Of a DNA stretch of 64,000 bases, positions 26,905 through 34,767 are shown one piece after another. Within the stretch, counting starts at the first letter, position 1. Every line of letters starts with the position of its first letter. Under the pieces are notes generated by a model that was not told the origin of the DNA, searched no databases, and saw nothing but the letters and a program-made list of their open reading frames with translations. The position numbers and the translations under genes are program-made. Origin of the DNA: Acidimicrobiales bacterium (GTDB lineage: Bacteria; Actinomycetota; Acidimicrobiia; Acidimicrobiales; Poriferisodalaceae); the NCBI GenBank assembly GCA_014239555.1, contig JAAZYR010000008.1:81318-145317 (forward strand). Direction: 5' to 3'.

Positions 26905-29277
26905 ATGAAAGTTCTTCTGTCCTGGTTACGCGAATTCGCACCCATCGAGGGTGACCCGCTCGACTTAGCCGAACATCTGAGCGACCTTGGCATGGCAGTA
27001 GAGGAGACGCGAATCCTCGAACCGCTCAATGGCGTGGTGGTGGCGAGAGTCGCGAACCTTAGGCAACATCCCGAGGCAGATCGGATCCAGTTGGTCGATG
27101 TCGAAACTCAGGGTGGGGAGCAACTGCAAGTCTGTTGTGGTGCCTTCAATATGGCGGTTGGCGACTTAATTCCTTTCGCGACTATCGGAACCGTAATGCC
27201 CGATGGCATGGAGATTTCGCAGAGGAAAATGCGAGGTGAATTGTCGAATGGCATGTGCTGTTCCGCTTCAGAACTTGGTTTGGGTTCTGATCACGATGGC
27301 ATCATGATTCTTCCCAACGAACTCGAACTAGGCGCCTCCCTAATGGAGCAATTGGGCCTAGCGGGAGATGTGCTCTGGGATCTTGAAATCAACCCCAATC
27401 GCCCAGACGCGATGTCGATTGCGGGCGTGGCTCGTGATCTGGCCGCGAGACTTGAGGTTCCATTTTCAATTCCTGAATGGGTAACTCCCGGTACTGACGA
27501 CTTGGAGAATGGGGCGGCGACAATACAAATCCACGACGGGTCACTGTGCCCAAGGTTCTGTGCGCGAGTGATTCGCAATGTCACGGTGGGTGAATCGCCG
27601 TTATGGATGCAGATGAGGCTCAGTTTGTTAGGTATGCGACCGATAAATTCGGTTGTCGACGTGTCGAACTACGTCATGCTCGAACTGGGAACCCCGAACC
27701 ACACATACGATCTTTCTTTGGTTCCCGAAGGGCATATAGGTGTTCGTAGAGCCCTACATGGAGAAACGATCACGACCCTTGACAGCCATGAAAGGGAATT
27801 AGCGGAGGGTGATGGGTTGATTGTCGACAGCGACGACCAACCAATAGGCATCGCTGGCGTTATGGGAGGTGCAAGTACGGAAATTTCTTCCAGTACTAAG
27901 GCCGTGCTTTTGGAACTTGCAAGTTGGCAAGCAGAATCGATAGCGCGAACCTCTCAGCGATTGGGTCTTCGGTCAGAAGCGTCGGCTCGATTCGAGCGTG
28001 GGACCGACTGGGATATCAACGCCCTTGCAGTAGAGCGATTTTGTTATCTGCTAAATGAGGTCACCCCTGACGGTGTCGAAGTAGTCGGAGAAGTGATCGA
28101 CGTTGAAGGAGTTCTTCCTGAACGAATTTCCGTTCCGGTGCGCTCATCTCGCATCAGCATGCTCCTAGGAAGACCTTTCGAAGCTCAACAGATCAGCGCT
28201 CTTTTAGAACCCATCGGATTCGCTGTCGAAGAGACCGACGACGTTGACATTCAATCCGTCACTATTCCCTCGTTTCGTCCTGATACCGAAACTGAGACAG
28301 ATATAGCCGAGGAAATAGCGCGTCATTATGGTTATGGGAATCTTGGGACCAGTGTTCCGCGTTCACCCGACGCGGGACATCTAACTCCCCAGCAGAAAAT
28401 CCGTCGAGTTGTGCGACAAGTGATGGTCGGAGCAGGTCTGGCTGAGGCAATGCCTAATCCCTTTATAGCTCCCGATGAGATTCTTAAAGCGAGCCTACAA
28501 ATTAACGAACCAGTGCAATTACTGAACCCTCTCGCAGTCGAAGAGTCGGTCCTGAGACCTTCTCTTCTGCCGGGTTTACTGACGGCCGTCTCATACAACT
28601 ATTCTCATCGCAATAGGGGAGTGGGACTGTTCGAAACTGGGGCCGTGTTCGGAGTATCTCCCGATACAGCGCCCTTGCCGGCAGAACATGAGCATCTAGC
28701 GGCTCTACTTGGTGGACGTGATGCGTTTGCCGCAATCAGCTTGATGGAAGATCTTGCATCGGCATTACATCTCCATTTTGAGTTGTCCAATACGGATGAC
28801 CTTCCGGGTGTGCATCCAACCCGAGGTGCACGCGTATCGGTCGCTCAACTGGAGGTTGGAGTGGTTGGAGAAGTTGACCCTGAGGTTTTACGACGCTACG
28901 AGATTGATGAACGATGCGCGTGGCTCGATCTCCGACTTGATCTAATTACTGAAGCAGCGATTGCGGTCGGTGACATGTCATACCAGCAGGTATCCACATA
29001 TCCATCTAGTGATGTAGACCTAGCTTTTCTTGTCGGTGACTCGGTGCAGGCTTCTGCTATTGAAAAGACATTGAGCGAAGCCGCTGGCAAAGAACTTCAA
29101 GGGTTGGCGCTTTTCGACGTATTCCGCAGTAGTCAGCTAGAGAGCGGCTCGCGCTCCCTAGCGTTTTCGTTACGCCTTCAAGCGGCCGACCGAACCCTCA
29201 CAGACGAAGAAGTTGGTGTTGTTCGCCAGCGCTGTATAGACGCAGTGGAATCATCACATTCGGCGTCTCTGCGCTGA
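26905..29277 (+). CDS. pheT: Phenylalanyl-tRNA synthetase beta subunit
   Basis: The structural and editing subunit, 790 residues. In order: an EMAP/OB tRNA-binding domain (residues about 40-150, ILEPLNGVVVARVANL, HPEADRIQLVDV), the B3/4 editing domain (about 210-370, INSVVDVSNYVMLELGTP and GVMGGASTEIS), the B5 domain (about 400-475), the class II-like core (about 480-690, RRVVRQVMVGAGLAEAM) and the C-terminal ferredoxin-fold anticodon-binding domain (about 695-790, STYPSSDVDLAFLV). ATG after a GGGGGG purine-rich run. Complete. It marks the left border of the 25-kb accessory region. Confidence 0.97.
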   Translation: MKVLLSWLREFAPIEGDPLDLAEHLSDLGMAVEETRILEPLNGVVVARVANLRQHPEADRIQLVDVETQGGEQLQVCCGAFNMAVGDLIPFATIGTVMPDGMEISQRKMRGELSNGMCCSASELGLGSDHDGIMILPNELELGASLMEQLGLAGDVLWDLEINPNRPDAMSIAGVARDLAARLEVPFSIPEWVTPGTDDLENGAATIQIHDGSLCPRFCARVIRNVTVGESPLWMQMRLSLLGMRPINSVVDVSNYVMLELGTPNHTYDLSLVPEGHIGVRRALHGETITTLDSHERELAEGDGLIVDSDDQPIGIAGVMGGASTEISSSTKAVLLELASWQAESIARTSQRLGLRSEASARFERGTDWDINALAVERFCYLLNEVTPDGVEVVGEVIDVEGVLPERISVPVRSSRISMLLGRPFEAQQISALLEPIGFAVEETDDVDIQSVTIPSFRPDTETETDIAEEIARHYGYGNLGTSVPRSPDAGHLTPQQKIRRVVRQVMVGAGLAEAMPNPFIAPDEILKASLQINEPVQLLNPLAVEESVLRPSLLPGLLTAVSYNYSHRNRGVGLFETGAVFGVSPDTAPLPAEHEHLAALLGGRDAFAAISLMEDLASALHLHFELSNTDDLPGVHPTRGARVSVAQLEVGVVGEVDPEVLRRYEIDERCAWLDLRLDLITEAAIAVGDMSYQQVSTYPSSDVDLAFLVGDSVQASAIEKTLSEAAGKELQGLALFDVFRSSQLESGSRSLAFSLRLQAADRTLTDEEVGVVRQRCIDAVESSHSASLR

Positions 29278-29290
29278 GATCAATTTTTGA

Positions 29291-30208
29291 TCAATACCCG
29301 AGGGTCACATCCACTGGACCCAACAACGGTAACCCAGCGATGTAACGCCGAACGTTCGCCGTGACTCTCTCAGCGAGCAAGGGGAGACCCATCTCGGGTG
29401 TGTTTCCGATGTGGGGCGTGATGATGCAATTATCGAGCGACCACAAGGCATGCCCGTCTGGAAGAGGTTCAGGATCGGTCACGTCAAGTGCCGCTCCGCC
29501 GATGGAACCGCTTTGCAACGCGTCCACTAGGTCTGAAGTCACGATGTGCCTGCCCCGCGCGACATTGATCACCCAAGCATTTGAGGGAAGCAACGCAAGT
29601 TCGTTCTCGGCGATGATGCCCGAGGTTTCAGGGGTCAGGGCGAGGGCTAGAACTAGCAAATCAGTATTTGGAAGAACGTCGTGCAGGTGATGTGACCCGA
29701 CGACCTGGTTTGCGCCTTCCATGGGAAGTATTTGGTTGCGAACAACGGTCACATCGCAATGGAATGGAGAGAGAAGAGGTAGCAGTTCTTCGGTTATTCC
29801 TCCCCCTCCTAGAATCGTGACCTTCGCGTCAAGCAAGTTTTGACCCTCCGGTGTTAACCACCTCTCAGCTCGAGCAAAGGTGCCGAGTCCTCTGAAGCCC
29901 GCTAAAGCCAGCATCAGTGCGTGTTCGGCTACTGGTGCCGCATAAACACCTTTGCCGCAGGTCCAGTCGAGGTTTGGTCGAGCCCGGAGCATGTCGAGGA
30001 ACGGTTCGATACCCGCGTATGGAAGTTGCACCCAATGAATATTGGGGTTCGCGTCGAGCATAGGTGGAAGGAGATCGGCGCGAGCTGGTTCGGCCCAAAT
30101 CAATCCCTCGGCGACGTCCGGATCAACGAGTTGACCGCCGCCGGCCCGCACAGCAGCAACTAACGCTTCGCGTCGCGAACATTCAGGTTCCACAGCAATT
30201 TTGGCCAT
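29291..30208 (-). CDS. D-isomer-specific 2-hydroxyacid dehydrogenase
   Basis: A 305-residue NAD(P)-dependent dehydrogenase. YAAPVAEHALMLALAGFRGL near residue 90 and a nucleotide-binding turn ILGGGGITEELL near residue 130 are visible; then VINVARGRHIVTSDLVDAL near residue 213 (catalytic Arg), ALDVTDPEPLPDGHALW near residue 240 (Glu) and TPHIGNTPE near residue 267 (His). All three catalytic positions are intact. The substrate may be glyoxylate, phosphoglycerate or another 2-keto acid. It ends 13 bp from pheT, convergent with it, with no terminator recognised between them. Confidence 0.92.
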   Translation of the reverse strand: MAKIAVEPECSRREALVAAVRAGGGQLVDPDVAEGLIWAEPARADLLPPMLDANPNIHWVQLPYAGIEPFLDMLRARPNLDWTCGKGVYAAPVAEHALMLALAGFRGLGTFARAERWLTPEGQNLLDAKVTILGGGGITEELLPLLSPFHCDVTVVRNQILPMEGANQVVGSHHLHDVLPNTDLLVLALALTPETSGIIAENELALLPSNAWVINVARGRHIVTSDLVDALQSGSIGGAALDVTDPEPLPDGHALWSLDNCIITPHIGNTPEMGLPLLAERVTANVRRYIAGLPLLGPVDVTLGY

Positions 30209-30256
30209 ATTGATGAAACTAGACGGTCGTGCTGTCTTCGCATGACTCTAGATACA

Positions 30257-30649
30257 TCATTCTCCGGCGTAAGTTCCAAAACTCCACACGTTTCCTTCGG
30301 GGTCAACTGCTGAGAAACCCCGGGATCCATAACCCTCATCAGTCAACCCTCTTATGATGTCGGCACCAGCTTCAACGGCGCGGTCGTAGAGGGCGTCGGG
30401 CTCGTCGGTGACAACGTAGACACTGGATGGCCCGCCGGGTAGTTCAAGATGAGATGGATCGCCCGGTATCTGATCACCAAGCATCACGCCACCACCCCTT
30501 GGCCATCGAAGTTCAGCATGAAGCACACCCTCACCGCCTTCATTGGCTACAAAAAAATGTTCGCGAAAGCCGAAAGCGGTTACGAGAAAGTCGATAACGA
30601 GTCGAGAGTTCTTGCATCGAATCGTTGGCCAGACGACTGGATTGTCCAT
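30257..30649 (-). CDS. VOC/glyoxalase-like protein
   Basis: A 130-residue protein of the vicinal-oxygen-chelate fold, subfamily often called YaeR/bleomycin-resistance-like. It has paired beta-alpha-beta-beta-beta units: VVWPTIRCKNSRLVIDFLV with AFGFRE near residues 5-30, GVMLGDQ, then VYVVTDEPDALYDRAVEAGA and the final VDPEGNVWSFGTY that carries a metal-ligand region. Metal ligands are not all clear, so it may be a binding protein rather than an enzyme. It starts 11 bp after the SDR stop on the same strand. Confidence 0.85.
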   Translation of the reverse strand: MDNPVVWPTIRCKNSRLVIDFLVTAFGFREHFFVANEGGEGVLHAELRWPRGGGVMLGDQIPGDPSHLELPGGPSSVYVVTDEPDALYDRAVEAGADIIRGLTDEGYGSRGFSAVDPEGNVWSFGTYAGE

Positions 30650-30660
30650 AGTGGAGCCCC

Positions 30661-31485
30661 CTAGGCGCGACTGTCGGCGATCAGCCCGCCATCGGGGAAA
30701 ATAATTTCTCCTGTCACGAAACTTGCTTCGTCGCTGCAGAGATACAGGCAGGCGTTCGCTATGTCCGATGGCTCACCAAGTCGACGCAGAGGCGTTTCTT
30801 TCTCGCGTGCTTCTACCCACTTTTCGTTGCTAGTTGCAGCGCCGCTCATAGAAGTCTTTATATAACCGGGACCAACGGCGTTCACTCGTATGCCGTGCCG
30901 CGCAAGTTCGATCGCTCCGCACTTGGTGAGCATCCACACCCCGGCTTTAGAGACGCAATAATCGGAGGCACCCATCAGGGCTGTCTTTGCCGCGACTGAT
31001 GCAATATTCACAATCGCACCGCCCCCCGATTCAGCCATTCGTTTGGCTACAAACTGATTGGTAAGCATGACGCCTGTGAGATTCACATCTATCACTCGTT
31101 GCCATGAAGCCAGTTGTTTATCAATAAGCATCATGTCGTGCCGGTCAAAACGATCAGCGGTTTTTTGTTCATCTGCTTCGCGACTCACATAGTCGGCATG
31201 AGATATGCCAGCCGCAGCTACACATGCGTCGATGGTCCCGAAAGCATCAACTGCAGCCGAAGCCATCGCTTCCACCTCTTGGGGAACTGAAGTGTCGACT
31301 TCCACAGGGATCGAATCAACACCGAGAGCTGCAACTTGACTTGATACGGAACGGGCACGTTCCATATTTAGATCTGCTACGACAACGCGCGCGCCCTCTT
31401 GGGCGAAGCGCAGACAGCAGCCCATCCCGATTCCTGAGGCTCCCCCCGTAACAAGAACTACCTTCCCATCCATACGTGCAGCCAT
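30661..31485 (-). CDS. Short-chain dehydrogenase/reductase
   Basis: A classical SDR of 274 residues. TGGASGIGMG near residue 14 binds the cofactor, with VVVADLN (acidic Asp after beta-2, suggesting NAD), AAAGIS near residue 92, NIASVAAKTALMGASDYCVSK near residue 162 when read in parts (catalytic Ser, Tyr-x3-Lys as YCVSK) and VNAVGPGYIKTSM. There is an unusual polar insertion of about 25 residues after AAAGIS (DYVSREADEQKTADRFDRHD). Substrate unknown. The gene is divergent from the MerB-like selenoprotein gene, sharing a 94-bp region with a large inverted repeat. Confidence 0.92.
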   Translation of the reverse strand: MAARMDGKVVLVTGGASGIGMGCCLRFAQEGARVVVADLNMERARSVSSQVAALGVDSIPVEVDTSVPQEVEAMASAAVDAFGTIDACVAAAGISHADYVSREADEQKTADRFDRHDMMLIDKQLASWQRVIDVNLTGVMLTNQFVAKRMAESGGGAIVNIASVAAKTALMGASDYCVSKAGVWMLTKCGAIELARHGIRVNAVGPGYIKTSMSGAATSNEKWVEAREKETPLRRLGEPSDIANACLYLCSDEASFVTGEIIFPDGGLIADSRA

Positions 31486-31515
31486 TGATTCCCTCCCCGG
31501 TTTCTGAGGACAGCG

Positions 31516-31564
31516 TAGAGATCTAAACCGAGACGTGCCTATGGCAGTCTGGAGTAGATCTCTA
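31516..31564. promoter_or_regulatory. Operator-like inverted repeat between SDR and MerB-like genes
   Basis: TAGAGATCTA at 31516-31525 and its exact reverse complement TAGATCTCTA at 31555-31564, separated by 29 bp, sit in the divergent intergenic region. Each arm contains the palindrome AGATCT. The right arm ends just before the Shine-Dalgarno GGAAGA (31567-31572) of the MerB-like gene. A dimeric regulator binding both arms could control one or both genes. No regulator gene is adjacent. Confidence 0.55.
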
Positions 31565-31579
31565 TTGGAAGAATGAAGT

Positions 31580-32263
31580 GTGGCTGCAGTGGGACCTGAG
31601 CTTGATCTGACCTACTGGACGATCATGCGAGAGATGGTTGCAACCGGAGTCGCTCCGCATTACGCGGAATTAGCTCCCCAACTTGGGATCTCTCCATCTG
31701 AATCGTTACGGCGGATAGAGCGGATCATGGAGTTAACACCTGGTTGGATGCATCCAGGTACCGACTACATCGCTTCATTCCCGCCTTTCAATAACCAGCC
31801 GACTCCATACCGAGTAGCAGTTGACGGGCGACAACGTTGGTTTGCCCAATGTGGTTTCGAGGCATTGGCGTGCTCCTGGTTTTTCCCGGGAAAGGTCGTG
31901 CATATTGACGCTCCGTGTCTGCTAGGTGATTCGCCGCTGCATCTCGAAATGCGGGACGGAGAGTTGCTTTTGGCGGAACCTGAAACTGTAGTCGGATACA
32001 CCCGAAGTCGGCTGGGGATGGAGGAACCCAATCAACCGTTTCGGTGAGGCGGCATGAATTTGTTCAGGTCTGAACAACACGCACGAAATTGGAATGAATG
32101 GAATGAGGAACTTTGCTGGACTCTTCACCCAGTCGTCTGGTGGGTTGAGACTTTCGGAATGTCCATATTCCGCAATCGTGCTCGACCGGACTTTATGACA
32201 TGGCTCGCAGGGGAGGAAGGCGCCGAAGCTATGACGCAACTTCGCGCACGGGTATCGGGATAG
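31580..32263 (+). CDS. MerB (alkylmercury lyase)-like selenoprotein, in-frame TGA read as selenocysteine 156
   Basis: Residues 1-155 (GTG start, GGAAGA seven bases upstream) and a 69-codon frame at 32054 lie in the same frame, separated only by TGA 32045-32047 and two Gly codons. Read through, the 227-residue protein aligns with MerB (about 212): an N-terminal winged-helix-like part, YRVAVDGRQRWFAQCGFEAL with C91 and E94 at the places of MerB C96 and D99, IDAPCLLGDSP with C113, then U-GGMNLFRS against MerB C159-CHVHFFAS without a gap, followed by EQHARNW against TAEDW. The TGA thus falls on a catalytic residue. A SECIS-like hairpin follows. In MerB the Cys pair and Asp cleave carbon-mercury bonds; whether this homologue acts on organomercury, another organometal or something else is unknown. 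Convergent with the CoA transferase gene, whose stop it touches. Confidence 0.85.
32045..32082 (+). promoter_or_regulatory. Bacterial SECIS-like element directing selenocysteine at UGA
   Basis: After UGA (32045-32047) comes TTGTTCA (32060-32066), loop GGTC (32067-32070) and TGAACAA (32071-32077), a perfect 7-bp stem. The apical AGGUCU equals that of the E. coli fdhF SECIS, and it starts 18 bases after the UGA compared with 17 in fdhF. A weaker lower helix pairs 32052-32053 with 32081-32082 and 32055-32056 with 32078-32079. The known requirement is binding of SelB to the loop G and U; both are present. Confidence 0.85.
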
Positions 32264-34666
32264 TTATTCGAGTACTCCTGCTATTACTAGTTCGGCGATT
32301 TGGTCTGCGTCGTACCCCAACATCTCGCTGAGAATTTCAAAGTTGTGTTCACCCCAAAGAGGTCCTGCACGTTCCGGTGTTCCGTCGCTGCGCGAGAGAC
32401 GGAAACCGTACTGTTCAACCCAACTGGAGCCGTACACTTCGTGAGGCACCTCGACAAAGTGATTGCGGTGAAGCAATTGAGGGTCCACAGCAACTTCGGG
32501 GCTGTTCTGAACCCGGTGTGATGGAACCCCATTTGCCTGCAGGAGGTGGGTAGCTATGTCTGGGTCCTGTGCGACGCACCAGTCAGCAAGTAGTTGATTT
32601 AGCTCTTCTTCCCGATCAAGACGCTCGGTCAAAGTCAGATCAGCGAGATCTTCTCGTCCCAAGGTATGAGCAAGTGCCGCCCACTGGTCGTCGCTCTCGC
32701 AGGCAATTGCCACCCATTGATCTTCGGTGATTTCTCCGCAGCGATAAACCGAATGCGGTGCTCGCCAACGATCAGCATTACCCATACGAGTTTGAGCGAA
32801 TCCATTGACTTGTTGATCAAGGATTGCTTCCGTCAAGAAATGTATTCCTCCTTCTGCTTGTGAGAAATCAAGGACCGTTCCTTCGCCGGTCCGCTCCCTA
32901 TGGTCTAGTGCTGCTATGAGGAGAGCTGCGGTAAGTCGAGGAGACGTCGCATCCGTGTAAGCAAGAAACGGACCAGCCGGAAGCCGATCAGCCCACCCAG
33001 TTAATTCGTAATAACCGCCAGTGGCTGCACCCATATTTCCGAATCCAGGTATTGGTGATAACGGACCGGTTTGCCCAAATAGGGTGGTGGAGCAGATGAT
33101 CAAACGTGGGTTGACCTCTAAGAGATCTGCTGGGCTTAAACCCATTCTGTCGAGCACTCCCGCTGAAAAGGCGTTGATCGCGATGTCCGATTGAGCGGCT
33201 AAATCCAAAACGACTTGCCGCGCCTCAGGAGCCTTGAGGTTAATTTGTAGGCTCTCCTTGTTCGCGTTGATGGAATGCCATTGCTGACTGTTCTCCAAGC
33301 CATCAGGATCTTCGGGATCTCTGGTCAAACCTGAAGTTCTAACTTGGTCCGGTCGGGTTTGGGATTCGATCCGAACGACGCGTGCCCCGTAGTAGCCCAG
33401 CATTCGGGTCGCGAATGGACCTGCATATACCCAGGTGAAGTCAAGAACGGTCAGGCCCTCGAACGGTTTTCGAGGAGCAGAGGTCTGAGCTGGGGAGGCC
33501 GTAACTTTACGGTTTTCGGCAAGTACCTCGGCGGTGTGTTCCCCCAGCTTGGGAGGCTTGTCAAGACGTCGCAACTGGGTGGGAGACCCATGCGCCCAGG
33601 GGCCGGGGAATTTCACCGTCCCCTCAACGTCATCCATATCGATTTCATCCCAAAAGGCTCGCTCAGCATAGTGAGGTGTGTTCAGAACATCTGCTGGCGT
33701 GATAACTGGGACCAATAACAATTTGTCTCGCTGGGCCATCTCGAACAGGTCCGTTTTTGAATGGGGAGCCAGAGCATTGGCTAGACATGCGGCGGTTCGT
33801 TCGGTAATCGACGCAACATCTTCCAACTCGCGTCCGCCGAGTAAGTCCGTCCAGTCGATTCCATACAGGTCGTCGTCTAGATGGCCCTCGCTCCTTACCC
33901 ACTCAAGTAGCCGATTTGTAAACGAACCAACCAGTACACCCGGTAGAAATGTGATCGTCACGTGCCCATCGGCGCACTCGTAGACGAAACGAAATTCGAG
34001 TATTCCCTGTAATTGGAATCCGCCTCCAGTTCGCTGCGCGGGAGGGTTGTCGCATAGGGCAGGCGCTAACCAGCCTTGCGCAGTGAGAATCATTGCTTCT
34101 TGAGCAGATACGTCTACATGTTGGCCGACTCCGCTTTGTCTGCGATCGGCCAGGGCGATCAATGCGGCGCACGCGGCTTCTGAGGCGGCATTCACCCAAA
34201 CTTGGGGAGCTGAAATTCTTACGGGCGCGCGATCTTTGTAGCCGTTTAACGACATTGGACCCGCCGCAGCGTTCAAGGTGAGATCGGTACCGACCCATTC
34301 TGACTTCGGGCCATCTTCTCCGAAATTACTCATCGAGACCGTGACTAAAGATGGGTTCAGGGCTCGAAGTTCTGAGAGGTCAACGTCTATTGCCCCACAC
34401 TCAATCAACACATCAGCCGTTAGAGCTAAATTTCTTAACGTGGTGAGATCGTCCACGATCACCGAGCGTTTGCCCCGGTTATAGGCCCAATGTTGAAGTG
34501 AACGTTCCGGGTCCGCTTTGTTGCCTGCAAATGGAGGAAGGTGGCGTGAGCGTTGCCCTCTAGGAGGTTCAACTGCAATCACATCTGCACCTAACTGCGC
34601 AAGCAGTAGACCAGCGAAATGCCCTCGATCATCAGTTAGATCGAGTACACGATAAGCCGACAGCAT
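32264..34666 (-). CDS. Double-domain CaiB/BaiF-type CoA transferase (paralogue 1)
   Basis: Two family III CoA-transferase domains in one 800-residue chain; single-domain members are about 400. The N-domain begins YRVLDLTDDRGHFAGLLLAQ and LGADVIAVEPPRG; the C-domain begins FEGLTVLDFTWVYAGPFATR near residue 395. The catalytic Asp of the family is present in the C-domain as D572 (YTDATSPR), but the aligned N-domain stretch (QVWVNAASEAACAAL) has none. So one half seems catalytic and the other structural. These enzymes move CoA between carboxylic acids. I chose ATG 34666 because it starts at the conserved N-terminus; an upstream frame would overlap the divergent carboxylase gene. Confidence 0.92.
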   Translation of the reverse strand: MLSAYRVLDLTDDRGHFAGLLLAQLGADVIAVEPPRGQRSRHLPPFAGNKADPERSLQHWAYNRGKRSVIVDDLTTLRNLALTADVLIECGAIDVDLSELRALNPSLVTVSMSNFGEDGPKSEWVGTDLTLNAAAGPMSLNGYKDRAPVRISAPQVWVNAASEAACAALIALADRRQSGVGQHVDVSAQEAMILTAQGWLAPALCDNPPAQRTGGGFQLQGILEFRFVYECADGHVTITFLPGVLVGSFTNRLLEWVRSEGHLDDDLYGIDWTDLLGGRELEDVASITERTAACLANALAPHSKTDLFEMAQRDKLLLVPVITPADVLNTPHYAERAFWDEIDMDDVEGTVKFPGPWAHGSPTQLRRLDKPPKLGEHTAEVLAENRKVTASPAQTSAPRKPFEGLTVLDFTWVYAGPFATRMLGYYGARVVRIESQTRPDQVRTSGLTRDPEDPDGLENSQQWHSINANKESLQINLKAPEARQVVLDLAAQSDIAINAFSAGVLDRMGLSPADLLEVNPRLIICSTTLFGQTGPLSPIPGFGNMGAATGGYYELTGWADRLPAGPFLAYTDATSPRLTAALLIAALDHRERTGEGTVLDFSQAEGGIHFLTEAILDQQVNGFAQTRMGNADRWRAPHSVYRCGEITEDQWVAIACESDDQWAALAHTLGREDLADLTLTERLDREEELNQLLADWCVAQDPDIATHLLQANGVPSHRVQNSPEVAVDPQLLHRNHFVEVPHEVYGSSWVEQYGFRLSRSDGTPERAGPLWGEHNFEILSEMLGYDADQIAELVIAGVLE

Positions 34667-34684
34667 TGTTCCCCCTGCCCGTCG

Positions 34685-34702
34685 GTTCTCATCATAGAGA
34701 AC
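34685..34702. promoter_or_regulatory. Inverted repeat GTTCTC-N6-GAGAAC in a divergent promoter region
   Basis: A perfect 6-bp inverted repeat with six-base spacing (arms at 34685-34690 and 34697-34702) lies between the divergent CoA transferase and carboxylase genes. The word AGAACATG at its right side recurs at 34731-34738. Spacing and location suit an operator for a dimeric regulator such as a TetR or GntR type, but no regulator gene is nearby. Confidence 0.45.
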
Positions 34703-34767
34703 ATGGGAGCGGGCTTTAGCGGAGATCGTCAGAACATGATGAACTATCGGCTTAACCCGAGGATCCC

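Noticed and set aside
32054..32263. Separate 69-residue gene starting at ATG 32054
   Set aside because: It is in frame with the preceding gene across a single TGA, its beginning matches the MerB C-terminal part, and a SECIS-like stem overlaps its start. It has no Shine-Dalgarno of its own. It is the second part of the selenoprotein.
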